From assembly GCA_949358305.1 (NCBI GenBank), contig OX442314.1, positions 27,329,118 through 27,389,117 of the forward strand: 60,000 nucleotides of DNA, in the 5' to 3' direction. The stretch's first letter is position 1; each line of letters starts with the position of its first letter. Positions 35,344 through 56,399 of this stretch are shown one piece after another. The translations under genes and the position numbers were made by a program. The notes beneath the pieces are model-generated. The model did not search any database and was not told the origin of the DNA. It saw only the letters and a list, made by a program, of their open reading frames with translations. Source of the stretch: Strigamia acuminata (taxonomy: Eukaryota; Arthropoda; Chilopoda; Geophilomorpha; Linotaeniidae).

Positions 35344-36927
35344 AGTCTAATTAATGTGTAAATGAGCAAGTATAAGATAGATTACACCATCATGTCAAAT
35401 AGATTTATTAATTGCACTTCAGTTTAAAATACAAATCACAGAAATGTCTGTATAGGCACTTTGGGATATCATTTATTTTGTAAAAATATATATTTCTTAT
35501 GTATACACCTAATGCACTAATCTTAATAAACAATAATAATGAATAAATAATAAAACTGTGCAAACAATCTGAAGAAAACAAAAACATGCTGAATTTTATA
35601 CAATTTTAGAATAGAAAAACCTAATAATAACAAGCGAAAGGTAATATTTGCAACTTACCAATAACATTATACCTATTTAGCATTTAACAACCGTCGGCCT
35701 GCAGTGGCCATTAATATCTTCATAATTATTAAACCAAACAATTAGTATCACTATAGCAACTCACTCTAGATATGAACAATCCACAAATTTACAAATAATT
35801 TCAACCGCACTCTGTAGTCATAATTGATTTTTCAAAAATTTGAGCTACACCTGTCAACATCAACATCACAACAAACATGCCTACAAAAACAAACCAACCC
35901 ACAGGATCCATTGGTAAAATATTTACAAATTAATGTTTAATATTAGTCAAACTAATATTAAAATATCACTCAAGAAGTCAAGTTTCTTGCCCTTATGATG
36001 CTTTGAAGAGTAAACAGACATTTTCATGCACATCTAGTGTGACTTAAAATTGATAAAAATGCAAATGACAATTTCTTTTGCCGCTCAAAAGTGCTGCCCC
36101 AAGCACATCCCTACTTTAAACAAAAATTCTCAAAATGTTTCAATTTCTTTTCCAAATTTTATTGAGGGCCTCATTTTTATTGATACTTAATTTGAAATAA
36201 TCTGCCCCCTTTTACATTCCACAAGAAAGTTCATCTTAAGACAACTAACTGTGTGCGATTACTTTTTCTATGCTTTGGAATTGGGGACATGTGGCTAATA
36301 CTTTTACGGTTATTAGAAATCTGATAATTATATGAAGGAGCTAAATGGAGGGTTTTAATGTGTTTTAGTGTGGAGCAATTTTGAAAAGAATATGATTGTT
36401 GTTGGTTCTCTAGCAAAGCTTTAAAGATGAAGTCAAAAATTCCCATTGGATAAGTTTAAACCAGCAAACGTGACATGGAATGGCCGGTGGCCCGTAACGC
36501 TGTGAATTATTTTCTCCTTTTGTTGTGGATCGATCTATCCAAAATTCCCTGTATAAATTTGTTCTTGTGGCCCGACCTGTCCAGATTTCCCGGTACTAAA
36601 TTTGTTCCCAGTCCAGCCCTGATTGTGGACCACAAACACGAGGGCCGGCTTAAGGCACAATCGAGCAATACAATCGTACAGTGCACTAAATCTTAGAAAG
36701 CAAATTAATGCGGCCAAAATTCACTAACCTAGCTGATAGAGCGCAAAAAAGACCAATTGTAATTTTCGTGCATTCAAAACAATGTATGACAGGCGTAAAG
36801 GGCGCTGTATACCTGAAGCCAGCTATGAAAAACACTAGGTGCAATCAACCCTTGGGACGATAAGCAACTTAATTTCCTTACATGTCTTTTAGAAAGGCAC
36901 CCCCTTATCTTCCTTACTGATGTAACT
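35344..36927. other. Spacer between gene E and KIF17, left part
   Basis: AT-rich, no gene recognised. It contains a 3' fragment of the CAGTGCTGGACTGG family at about 36566-36621. Confidence 0.5.
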
Positions 36928-37083
36928 TACCGTATTACCCCGGTTTAAGTGGCATGTCACTATAAGTGAAATTACCAACTTTTGGAAATACCACTTACGA
37001 ATGCCGCTAAAAACGGGATTTACTCGCAGCCTGGTCAAACCCATACTCCAGCAGCATGCCGCTTAAAGCCGGGTAATACGGTA
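36928..37083. mobile_element. TA-flanked MITE (TACCGTATTACCCCGG ends)
   Basis: Inverted ends TACCGTATTACCCCGGTTTAAG and CTTAAAGCCGGGTAATACGGTA, about 156 bp. Confidence 0.8.
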
Positions 37084-37248
37084 TGCATTGAACTTGCGCA
37101 GTATTGATGTTCTTTTATCGAGTTAGATCGGTGATCATCTTGGAAACTACACAAAGTTATCAATGCGTTCAGTCTTAAAGTGACTTATGGAAAAGGAAGA
37201 AAGGTTGAAATGACTTCGCCTTTTACAAATTAAACGCACCTACTGTTA

Positions 37249-37648
37249 AGGTGGAAACACAAGGGAGCGGGTAAAATTCCAAAGCTTGCTAGTACAAGTT
37301 TAAAGAGGGAGTCATTTACAGGCTTACTTGACCCGCTTTTGGCTTACCAGCTTAACTGGCAAACTCAAGCTAGCTAGGTAGCTAGCCAGAAATTCCTGCC
37401 AAAATCTCTTCCAAGAATTTCCTCACGATTCTGATTGGCTGTCAAAGTCACGTGACCAAAACACCAGCAAGCTTGAAGCTGGTAAATCAAAATCAGTTTG
37501 ATCGGAGCGGGTGAGTACAAACTCGCTTCAAAGCAAAGCTTTGAATAAAAACGCAAGCTTGTGTTTGCTCAAGCGGGCGTTTTTTTTAGCCACTTTTTCA
37601 TGTAAAAGCAAGCTTTGGAATTTTACTCGCTCCCTTGTGTTTCCACTT
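37249..37648. mobile_element. PIF/Harbinger-like MITE, TTA duplication
   Basis: About 400 bp, ends AGGTGGAAACACAAGGGAGC... and ...GTGTTTCCACTT, flanked by TTA (37246-37248 and 37649-37651). Inverse-oriented relative of 25207-25605. Confidence 0.82.
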
Positions 37649-37891
37649 TTACTGTATGTAAATATCAATAATTGTGCTGTGAGCTGCAGAAAATGGCAAT
37701 GTCAAATAGCAACACACACAAATTGTTTACTTACTAATATAATTCCCTTCCCCCTATATTATAATTTCCCTGGCAAAAACATGATTCTGAAACATGGATT
37801 CAACGTTTCGTGTATGAATTTTTGACCGTAACTATTGAATTATTATAAAGTAGAAAAATAATCTCAAGTATAGATGACAAAAAGAGAAAGC

Positions 37892-40800
37892 CTATAAAGA
37901 GTCCATTGTGTTGTAAACTCCTTTTCTCTTTTTGTTATTTTTATACCCAGGTAATGCTTGTAACCGGCCGGGTTTCTTAGTTGACATATCATCAGGACTT
38001 CCGTTGCCACTATCACCACTCTGCAGAAAACTTTTTTCTCCAGAATTGATAAAGTTTGAGTTAATACCATTGCTAAAGTATGATCCATTGACTGATGAAC
38101 TTAAATTGAGACCTGCTAATGTATCCTTGCTACCAAGCGAAGATAGTCCATTTCCATTCAAATATGAACCAGCACTAGTTGATTTTTGAAGGACTGTATT
38201 GAGTGAATGTATATTTTGAGTAAATATTACAATTTAATCAATTTCTTGTAGAGCTTACACAAATTTCTCCCACATGAATCTTCTTTAGCTTTCTGTAAAA
38301 GCTCTGCAGTCCTTCGAGGCTTAAAATAATTGCCAGCAATATCTTCTTGAGCACCTTTTTGAAGCTTCTGTTAATAACAATAATAAATTTTAATTCCAAA
38401 TTACATTTTAGTGGCTGGAGTTTATACCAGGTGGTTTAGCATTATGATTATTAGTGCATTCATGGAAATTATTCAAAATTATCAAAAGTGCAGCAATATC
38501 TGCTCCCGACCTTTCTTGTAGTGCTTTGCCGTCCATTTTACGGTAATTTTTTTTGCATATGTTACCTGTGACAACACTACACAAGCGACTTTTTTTACCA
38601 TTTGAAAAACTTTATAACCCGTGAATAGAAAATGGTAATTTTTCTGCAAAAATCTCCATTTTTTTGCAAAAAAAAGGCGATTTTTGGGGATTCGACGCCA
38701 ATTCCATAGATCGCCGATGACTGCCGGGCGCTAAAACGGGCCCAGCGTCTTACTGAACCCGGACGTTTAAACGAGGCGGTATGGCAATGATATTAGCATT
38801 TACCATGTTTACATGTACCCAGTTATCTGGATAAATGAAAATGCGAATTTTACTTTTCTGGAAAATTGATCATGTAAACAAATCAGTTTTCTAGAAAAAA
38901 CAGACTTATCTGGAAAACTAAATTCCAGTTGTACGAGCTAGATTTTGGGCGTTTTGCGCATTGAAAACTGCATGTAAACACCCGTGCATGCAAAAATTCA
39001 AAAACTTGGATCAAGATATCGTCAGATCGTTGAAGTAAAAATACGTTAGGCTTACGTACCAACGACATTTGGTACCAAAATCAATGTGAAATCAGCTAAA
39101 ACCACCATTTTTGGGATCAGAATTTGCATATTAGGCACCATTGCAAAGATCGAGCAAAAACCTCTTTTCTAACCACCATTTCATTTGTTTGGCTGAAATG
39201 GATCAACAGCCATTTTGTTGTTCCAGATAATCAAAGGGCAGTATGGGTAATTCTCGTATGACGTCACGTTTATCAGAAAACTAACGTCATGTAAACGCAA
39301 ACGGTTATCCAGATAAATAAAATCCGAATATTCACTTATCTGGAAAACTGTGACCATGTAAACATGGTAAATGACTGGTCCATTTTCTAGATAGTGAGAC
39401 CATGGTGTGGTCTATAGGCCAATGATTCTTCATCTGTTTGGGGTCCAGTAGACCCCTTAGATTCTCAAAATATTTTCTCGCACCTCCGAATGCACTCTTT
39501 TATAATGTAAAACCACTGGCACAGCATATACAGCTACCCATATTACTTTAAGAAACTTATCTTCTCCATCATTGCTGGCATCATCATCATGCAAAGTTGT
39601 GTATATATTAACCGGGCTTGCAGGTATACCATTAACCATTTGCACTCTGCCTCCTGGTTGAATACCTAGATCCAAACAAAAAATTTCCAATAAATTTCTA
39701 ATTTTTGTTAACTAGACAAAGTAAATTTTACCTGCTGGTGGTAATTTGGTTTTACAAATTTGCAAATCAGGTAATCGCCAACACTGTTGATCAGCATCCC
39801 ATTGGGATTCGTTCTTAATTTTGTCTAAGTTACTGTAGTTACAGTCCCTTCTGATGCAAGGTTGAACTTTAGTGAGAATTTGCTGCATTAGTTTAACATG
39901 TTGATCTTGTTTGCGTATTGTTTCTAAATAGTCCACTCTGTCTCCTTCGAATTCACTGTGGATATCCCGGATTTCTATTTGCAGTGAATCAATCTTTCTT
40001 TTGGCTTTTTTGAGCAATTCTGTTTTGGCTTTTAGTTCTTCCTGAATGTTGTCATAAACCTTGAGCATAACCAAATCATCTTCATTTACTTGATGCAATG
40101 CTTCTATATTAATGAAAAAAACATATATTGGTTCAACCCACCAAAGTTTTAATAGATTCGTGCAATAACTGAAAAACACAGCAATAGAATGTCCTCCAAA
40201 TGGATGTTCTATTGTATCCAATTGACATGTTTGGGACTCTAACTCCCATTAGTTGAGCCGGATTACACCTAACTGTGGACTGTGCTGTGCTCTACTGCGC
40301 GGAAAAGTAGTTCCGTTTAATTTCAATGAATTTCAGTGTAAAAAGTGATTAGAATGATGGATTGTATTTAATTTGTAATAAAATTGTTAATTTGCTAAAT
40401 CTGCTTTTTCCCCTTTTAATCAATCAAATAATGTTAGCATAGTTTGTAGGGTTTCTGTTTTCCCGCCTTTTTTTAATTCCCGGTTCCCGGTACCAAAATG
40501 GCCGGGACTCCCGGAACTAAAAAAGGTCAGGCGACTAAAAATGACTGTTTTTCGTCAAAATTGGCCGTTATTCGTCAAAAATAGCCATTTTCATCATCGA
40601 AACGTTACAAAATGTAACGTTTCAATGACGAAAATGATGTTTCAGCAACGTTTTGACCATTTTAGATGCAACCAGTTATTTTTTCAAATTACCTGGTTCC
40701 CGGTTCTGTTATTTTTCAACGGGTTTTCCGGTAACAAAAGGCTATTGGCCGGTTAAACAAAGGTTTAGTTTTTTATTGGTTGTTTTGCCTATAGTCTGTG

Positions 40801-43800
40801 CACGGTATCTTGATGCTAAATTCGTACTGCGCATCCCATTCTGCGCAGACGATTTTATAAATCCAGTTGTTATTTAGCAGTATTAAGCCTAATATTAGGC
40901 CTAAGTAATGCTAAAATAAAGTAAATACACTACAATAAACTCATAATTAAAAGTAATTTGCAACGTAGTACCAAAATATTTTTGTTTATTTACCTTATTT
41001 TCGCATTATTAGGCCTAATATTAGGCTTAATACTGCCACATAACAACTGGAATTAGAAAATCGTCTGCGCAAAATGGGATGCGCAGTACGAATTTAGCAT
41101 CAAGATAACGTGCGCGGACTGTAGTTAGATTACAATTCTGGTGTTATGGGCTACTTTTGTGCCAATACACCAGTGAGATGGCTCAACCAATAGGAGTTAG
41201 GATTACATTGTATCGGTTTGGTGTATAACTTAACACATGGCTCCGTTCCCAATTTTTGTTGTAAATAACATCAATAAAATACCCTGTAAGTTTTTAAACC
41301 GCTTTTCCGCTGCTCTTTTCTTCTTAAGTCTCTTCTCTTTGAGTTCTTTGTCGTTTACTCTTTCTCCTCCAACCATCTGCTCTTCCAACTGTTGTAGCCT
41401 AAAGAATGAATTAAAAAAAATTTGTATTATAATCCAACATTTAGAATATCCATCACAATAAAAATAATTCAAAGTATTTAATTTTTACAGTCAAGCTAAA
41501 TATTTTTGCCACATTACCAATGTTAACACTTGAACAAATTATTACCTTTCCAGTGCTTGGACTTGCATGTTTGTTAATGTGTGCGGATCGCTTGTATGTA
41601 AAAGAGATAGATTTGGTATCCTAAAATATTAAATTAATCTATATACCTTTTCAATGCATTTCCTTTTGAATCTGTTAATGGTATTTGTTGAACATCATTT
41701 TCAGGAACCTTTAAAACATAAATGTTTCATTAGTACTGTATTTGATTAATGTATTAGTTAAACATGATTATGACCATTGTCCAAACAATTTTAATACCCA
41801 AATACGTCGCAATATTGGCACCTCCAACCCTTGCCATTGTTATTGTGACATACGGTACAGAATTATTGCATGCAAACAACCATGCTAATTGTTACAACTA
41901 AATCTGGGATTCGGGATTCAATAATTAAAGATTCGAGAAGGGTTCAGAAAGATTCAGGTAATTGTCGTACACTTTGCATGCAGCATCCCTTGATTTGTAC
42001 AGTAGGGAGCAGTGTTGTATCGAACGCAAACTATTGGTTCGCGTTTGCGACCTCAGTTGGTTAGTTCACGAACTAAGATCGCGAACTAGTTCACTTTTAC
42101 AAGTGAATGCAAAAAACGAACTTACAAGGGGAGAGCACCAATAAGCTATCACAGATTGTTATAATATTAAACAAGAAGGATTGTTATATCATGCTGAATG
42201 AGACCCTAAAATAATTTTATTCCATAGACAGCCAACAATGCAAACAATGAGCTCAAAGTTGGCACTATTTTGTCTGTGTATACATCAAATCTGAGCAATC
42301 AGGCCTAGTGTATGAATACTGTAAACAACAGTTGCTAGGTAAAAAATAGTCCCAAGATCCAAGTTCAATTTTATCATTTGAGATTCAATGATGTCATTTC
42401 CTCTTTTGATATCACATGACATATGACATCAGAACTTTGTTCAACAACATGACTGTCTTCATGAAGACAATAATAGTTTGTAGTGGTGGTCCAGTGGTTC
42501 AGGCAATGGACTAGGAATCTTTCCACACAGGTTCAAATCCTGGTGTGTGTGAAAATTTTTTACTTTTATTTTTTATTTTTTTTTAGCAGTAATTTTAATG
42601 TTTGTAATTTTATGTTTGTTAAAAAATTAAAATTAATTAATTAAAGTTTTCTAAAAACAAACATAAAATTACAAACATTAAAATTACTGCTAAAAAAAAA
42701 TAAAAAATAAAAGTAAAAAATTTTCACACACACCAGGATTTGAACCTGTGTGGAAAGATTCCTAGTCCATTGCCTGAACCACTGGACCACCACTACAAAC
42801 TATTATTGTCTTCATGAAGACAGTCATGTTGTTGAACAAAGTTCTGATGTCATATGTCATGTGATATCAAAAGAGGAAATGACATCATTGAATCTCAAAT
42901 GATAAAATTGAACTTGGATCTTGGGACTATTTTTTACCTAGCAACTGTTGTTTACAGTATTCATACACTAGGCCTGATTGCTCAGATTTGATGTATACAC
43001 AGACAAAATAGTGCCAACTTTGAGCTCATTGTTTGCATTGTTGGCTGTCTATGGAATAAAATTATTTTAGGGTCTCATTCAGCATGATATAACAATCCTT
43101 CTTGTTTAATATTATAACAATCTGTGATAGCTTATTGGTGCTCTCCCCTTGTTAGTTCACTTTTAAGAGTGAACTTGAACGAAGTGATGAAAACAAAGTG
43201 ATGAAAACGTCGCAAAAACATAACTTTTTGCATTGGTTTTAAATGTTTTGATCACTTTTTACAACGAAAACAGTGGCAAAAACAGCCGTTTTCGTCATTA
43301 AAATCAATGAAAACTGCTTTACTAAAAAAAAGGTGTTTTTTTTCCCTTCTGCAAGCCACAAAACATAAAAGAAATTAATTTCAATTTCTTAAAAAAAATT
43401 GGTAAAGTGAACTGAACTATTGGTTCAAGTTTGTGAACTTGAACTTAGTTCACTTTGAAATAAATTGTAGTGAACGTGAACTAGTTCACACGGTGATGAA
43501 CGCGAACTTAAACTAGTTCGTGATTTGGTGAACGAGATACAACACTGGTAGGGAATTCACTGTATTATACTATAATTGAAACTAAAGAGTTTGGATAATC
43601 TTACCGCATGCTGTTTATTGCTTAAATTAGAAAGCTCTTCTTCATATTTTTGTTTTAAACTGGACACATGTTCTTGTAATTTGGCATTACTCCTTTGTTC
43701 TGCATGATATTTTTCTTTTAATTCATGCATCATTTGTTCATATTCCTATAAAAATTCACATTTTTAAAACATTTATATTGCTAAATTGCCATAATCTACT

Positions 43801-44608
43801 CAAACTAACTTGTTGTAATTTTTCTTTTGCTCTGTTTACTTCATCTGTGAATAAAAGTAAATTTTGTTTTAAGCATTACAAGATCCAAAACAACATTTTA
43901 ATTTCTGATACCATTAATATCTGGCTGGGCTGCAGAACTAATTTCACCACTTTCAACCATTCTCTTTAACCTTAGAATCTCCTCTTGGTATTCTCTGAGC
44001 AAAGTGTCCTTAGGATCTTCATTAATCTTTGGTTTATTCTTGATATTTTTTGTCCTATTTGCATATCTTAGTGTACTTAAAGTTTCATCATAGTTGTTGT
44101 CTGCTGGTGACAAACAAGCCACCATCAAAGTTTTAGTATTTCCACCTAATGAATCCTGAAAAAACAAAAATGCATATAAAGTTAGCAGTATGGACAAATC
44201 TTGTAATATTTACCTGTAATAATCTAGTTAATTTTGAATCTCTGTATGGAATATGCGTAGATTTTCCATCAACTAGAGCTGAAATAACATTTCCAAGAGC
44301 TGACAAAGACAAATTAATTTTCGTTGCTTCTTTGAGTCTGTCTCCTGATGCTCCAGTCTTGGCCTGTCTTTCACTTCCTGCTAAATCCACTAAATTTAAT
44401 TTTCCCTTTCTAATATGCTGCTTGTCATCTGTGCTATTTGTGTCCATCATTTCAACAGAAACAGTAAATATTGAATGCGATCTAGATGAATCAGCATTCA
44501 TCAGTGTCGATCCAGTTGATCGGTTTTTCCAACCCTGGTTCATGATATCTTCACATTCCTTCACATTGTGCACTGGATGCCAGGACAATCCTGAATAATA
44601 ATAATAAC

Positions 44609-44646
<38 letters not shown>

Positions 44647-46649
44647 TGATGATGATAATAAAAACAAAAACAACATTTATTTAACCTGGTATATAAACTC
44701 CTTTGTCAGAATGCTCTTTCAAGTCCAGCTTCTTTTTGCAGTCTATTCCTAACAGGTCTCGTATTTCTTCGTTATAGATTTCAAGGTAAGAAGAGTGTAC
44801 CAAATATTTTGCATGGTCTGATGTTGCAATTGCTTCAAAAATGTGCTCAAAAGAACGTGGTATGATTCCTCTTTGGGTTGGAGGATTCAAAACACCCTGC
44901 ATACTGAACGATTTTCCACATCCAGTTTGACCATACGCGAAAACCGTGCTGTTGTAACCTTCTAAAACGCCCTGAAATAAATACGATTTAATTTATTTAT
45001 TGTGTTGACTGAGAGCTGGAAATTTGGTACACATTGCTTTGAAGGACATGCCCTAAAATGCAAGTTTGACCAGATCCTGGGATCTAATTGGGTGGGTGCT
45101 TTTTATGGCATGCCATAAAAGTCCAATCCTGCTGGGAAATTGGGGCTCGTTTTATCCGGCACTGCCAGATAATTCGAATTATGCAGAACCCTGGACGAAC
45201 TCACGATGTTAAGGCATGCCATCTAAAGCTTAGGTATATAATACTTTTTTCTTTTAGAGAATTGCATACACCAGCGTTTCTCGCCCCACTAGCGGGTTGC
45301 TAGCTGATTTTTGATGGGGCGCAATAGTAATGCTTTATCTTACACATTACTAATTTTACTTATTTCCACAACTTTGATCTGAGAATTGTAGAAATAAGTA
45401 AATAAAAAGGAATTACAGGAAAATAAAGGGTTACGAGATGACTTTTTCTGGCTAGTCAATAAGCATCACTTAGGGTTTCAGTACTGGGAAACCCAGTGAG
45501 AAATCACAGTACCGGGAACCGGGAGATTTGAGAAAAACCGGTTCCGTCCATAATTCATTGCTGAAACGTCATTTTCGTCATCAAAACGTTATATTTTGTT
45601 ACGTTTCAATGATAAAAATGGCCATTTTTAACAAAAAACAGCCAGTTTTAACATGGAAAATGGCTAAAAATGGCTAAAAATGGCCATTCTTGAGGAAAAA
45701 CGGCCATTCTTGACGAAAAACGGCCATTTGTCACAAAAAATGGCCATATTTTTGCCATTTTTCGTTGCCTTTCGCCTAATTTTTTTTAGTCTCGGGGGTA
45801 CCGATTTCCCGAGAGTACCGCCCCTTTTGGTACCGGAAACCGGGAATTCCAAAAAGGCGGAAAAACAGAAACCCTAGTATCACTAAAAATTTCAAAGTGC
45901 TGGGGATGAAGTGGGTCGCGATAGACTGCCTTTCTAAAAAGTATGCCGTAATGTTAAAAAGTTTGAGAACCCCTGGCACAAACTATGTACACATAGCATC
46001 AGTTTTGTGTAAAACTTCGAATGTGACTTACGAGTTAGTGAAACTTGCACGTTAATCACCCAAAACGCATTAAAAAGTTCAAATGGGGGTGGCTATCATT
46101 TTTTTTTGAACTATCACATATTATGTATTACCTCTACTAATGGATATGCAATTTCATTATAAATCTGCTCTGTAGTGGAATCCAATCCATAAACTCCATC
46201 AAATGTGAAGCACTTTGGCGGTGCATTCGGATCACCTGGGTTAATTATTGTACAATCATTCTTATCCATGGACACAACCACCTGCACAATAAAAACAAAG
46301 TGTCATTAAATTGCTGTGAAAAAAGTGAATCCTTCTCATTTCCATTTAATGGTAAAAATTGATTTAATGATTTAAAAACAAGGACTAAATTATTCTGGGA
46401 AAATTAGATACCCATAGCCTTGAACTGATGTTCTGGGATTTATTTTTTCCAAAAAATACTTCCTTCTTGTTGATGGCATTAAACTAGGTCACTTCTCCAT
46501 TGTCTATACTCCATTGTTCTATTCAAAATGCTACTCACATTCACAACCAATTAATAAATAATGATCCTTACCTTACTACTCAGATCTATCTCTCTTTTAT
46601 TCAATGGCCTACACCTTACAATAACTTTGACAGTTTCACAAGTTGCCAT
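37892..46649 (-). CDS. KIF17: Kinesin-2 motor KIF17 (OSM-3 type), about 811 aa, complete
   Basis: Fourteen coding exons (high to low): 46649-46572, 46281-46132, 44971-44686, 44590-44214, 44155-43912, 43844-43810, 43745-43605, 41708-41647, 41590-41546, 41398-41283, 40103-39732, 39665-39547, 38367-38259, 38193-37892; all phases agree. N-terminal motor domain: [14 protein letters not shown] start, P-loop GQTGCGKS at about 90-97, SSRSHSIF switch I, DLAGSE switch II, then [15 protein letters not shown] neck. Coiled coils follow ([14 protein letters not shown]..., [11 protein letters not shown]..., [21 protein letters not shown]). The tail holds [12 protein letters not shown] and ends [18 protein letters not shown]. 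The motor sequence is diagnostic of KIF17, the homodimeric kinesin-2 of intraflagellar transport. The tail KKRK (about 799-802) resembles the KRKK ciliary-targeting signal of mammalian KIF17. A 5'UTR exon is implied by the acceptor at 46686. Confidence 0.95.
38799..39371. mobile_element. Inverted-repeat element in a KIF17 intron
   Basis: Ends TTTACCATGTTTACATG and CATGTAAACATGGTAAA, with inner arms sharing GTTATC(T/C)(G/A)GATAAAT and TCTGGAAAA motifs; about 573 bp. A degenerate GC-rich MITE end lies just before it (about 38690-38790). Confidence 0.7.
40447..40760. mobile_element. Truncated copy of the TAGGGTTTC hAT-like family
   Basis: Starts TAGGGTTTCTGTTTTCCCGCC and contains GGCCATTTT and AACGTTTTGACGAAAA blocks shared with the complete copy at 45471-45876. 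No matching right end was found. Confidence 0.6.
40792..41123. mobile_element. Long inverted-repeat MITE just upstream of a KIF17 exon
   Basis: Arms of about 130 bp: TATAGTCTGTGCACGGTATCTTGATGCTAA... pairs with TTAGCATCAAGATAACGTGCGCGGACTGTA; the centre has GGCCTAATATTAGGC palindromes. A half copy is at 11040-11220. Confidence 0.75.
42479..42551 (+). ncRNA. tRNA-like module (SINE-type polymerase III promoter), left arm
   Basis: The A box TGGTCCAGTGG fits TRGYNNARNNG and the B box GGTTCAAATCC fits the canonical GGTTCRANNCC; spacing is that of a tRNA gene. The ends GTAGTGG and a GTGTGTG 3' arm pair poorly, so it is tRNA-derived rather than a functional tRNA gene. An AT-rich tail follows. Confidence 0.6.
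42725..42797 (-). ncRNA. tRNA-like module, right arm
   Basis: Inverted copy of 42479-42551 with identical A and B boxes. Confidence 0.6.
44600..44660. repeat. (ATA/ATG)n microsatellite
   Basis: AATAATAATAAT passing into GATGATGATGAT, in the short KIF17 intron between exons 44686-44971 and 44214-44590. Confidence 0.9.
45471..45876. mobile_element. hAT-like MITE (TAGGGTTTC ends) with 8 bp duplication
   Basis: TAGGGTTTC...GAAACCCTA flanked by GCATCACT (45463-45470) and GTATCACT (45877-45884). The interior has tandem AAAAATGGCCATT(C/T)TTGA blocks. In the long KIF17 intron 46131-44972. Confidence 0.75.
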
Positions 46650-46759
46650 TGTTGTGTTCTGAAGTAATTATCACTATCCAATTTCCTAGAAAATAAAAAA
46701 ACACAAGAAATTGTAACATTGAAAATTAACTGCAGAATAAAATTTCTGAAAAGAACTTA

Positions 46760-46812
46760 GTAACCATAGCTACTGATCAATAACTTTATAACTCCTAGGT
46801 AACTATGGCACT
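46760..46812 (-). promoter_or_regulatory. X-box-like sites upstream of KIF17
   Basis: GTAACCATAGCTAC (46760-46773) and GTAACTATGGCACT (46799-46812) approximate the RFX palindrome with one and two mismatches, about 110-160 bp before the KIF17 ATG. Known: KIF17/OSM-3 belong to the RFX-regulated ciliary gene set; binding here is inferred. Confidence 0.35.
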
Positions 46813-55361
<8,549 letters not shown>

Positions 55362-55513
55362 ATATATTAATGTTTACAAAAATGTTAAGGAAATTAATCT
55401 AGTCTTGTAGTATGAAACGTCCAGCTCGAAAATTAAAAATCGCAAATATTTTCGTAGTCAAAAAAATTATTTTTTTCTCGGTTTATTTCTGTTTTATCTT
55501 TTTAACAATTATT

Positions 55514-56185
55514 TTATTTAGAAACAGTAGAACTGGGTCCCGCGGCGGCTTGTCCCCTCTTTCTGGGCCTTGGTTTGGTTCCCTCGCGAAAACCATTTCT
55601 GAAATTGATTTTGAGATGTTATAAAAATTTCGAATTTTTTTTTTTTTTGGAATTGAAATTTGAGTTTTTTGTACCGGAATTTGCGATAAATCGTCTTCAA
55701 ATAACGAATGCGACCGGTTCCAGTTGTTTTTCGACGTTGGGCTTTCTCGCTCCAATTATCTGAAATTAATTTTTGATTTTAGTTAGTTTTTTCTTTGGGT
55801 GATTTCGGTGATTTTTTTGTCATTTTCAACGTACAGTGACGAAGCTTCGCCGCCGGGTAACCGCATTGCGCACATTTCGACTTCTGAATGTGGTAACTAG
55901 ACCTTCCACAACGTCTGCACAGCGTGTGTGTCTTATTTCTCCGTTTACCAAACGATGAAGTACCTTTCGTCTAAAATATATCGAGAAATAAAAATGGATG
56001 CACAATTAGGCTTAGGAACCTAAGAAAGCTACAAATTTCTCAATCATCCGTTATTTTTTAAGAAATATAACATTTCCGAGTTTAAAAACTCGAACTAACG
56101 ATCACTTCATACCATTTATGTAATATTTAACCATAAATATAAATAATAATTTGCAGATTGAAATGGATTAGTGAAAACGTACCAT
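55514..56185 (-). CDS. RPL37: 60S ribosomal protein L37 (eL37), 102 aa, complete
   Basis: Four exons on the minus strand: 56185-56183 (the ATG alone), 55970-55835, 55759-55675 and 55598-55514. Protein starts [22 protein letters not shown] and has the C4 zinc finger with cysteines at 19, 22, 34 and 37, exactly as in mammalian eL37, then [17 protein letters not shown] and a basic C-terminus ending STVSK. It is a component of the large ribosomal subunit. An initiator exon that ends right after ATG is common in ribosomal protein genes. The sequence CTCTTCGCC about 15 bp before the ATG would suit a 5'TOP start. Confidence 0.96.
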
Positions 56186-56399
56186 GTTGCTGGCGAAGAG
56201 CACTCGACCACCACTACCGGATGTGATGTAAACGGAAGTGAAATTTGCAAAAGAACAATCCTAAAACGCGCCGTAACTGTACCGCTTGTAGTCTAAAAAG
56301 CTGCCGCTAGGGTAAATATATGTTTATTGAAGATATCTCGTTTTATCGTCGTATTTTCAATCAAGTTCTCAGCGGATTCAATTTCATTAGACATTCATA
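56186..56399. promoter_or_regulatory. Bidirectional promoter interval RPL37 / YJU2B
   Basis: Only 214 bp separate the two start codons, so both transcripts must start here. No clear TATA box on either side. Confidence 0.6.

Larger units (their letters stand above)
42125..43151. mobile_element. Near-perfect 1 kb palindromic (fold-back) element with two tRNA-like modules
   Basis: The two arms (about 42125-42620 and 42657-43151) are near-identical inverted repeats of about 495 bp with a spacer of about 36 bp. Ends CAAGGGGAGAGCACC / GGTGCTCTCCCCTTG are flanked by TTA at 42122-42124 and 43152-43154. It is nested inside the hAT-like element. Each arm holds one tRNA-like sequence in opposite orientation. 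Confidence 0.85.
42010..43547. mobile_element. hAT-like element with 8 bp duplication in a KIF17 intron
   Basis: Ends CAGTGTTGTATCGAACGC and GAACGAGATACAACACTG; flanking octamers GTAGGGAG (42002-42009) and GTAGGGAA (43548-43555) match 7 of 8. Subterminal regions are rich in AGTTCAC/GTGAACT repeats. No transposase is visible; the interior is occupied by the palindromic insert at 42125-43151. Confidence 0.82.

Noticed and set aside
42479-42551. Functional tRNA gene
   Set aside because: A and B boxes are good, but the acceptor arm pairs poorly and no sound anticodon stem-loop forms; tRNA-derived module preferred.
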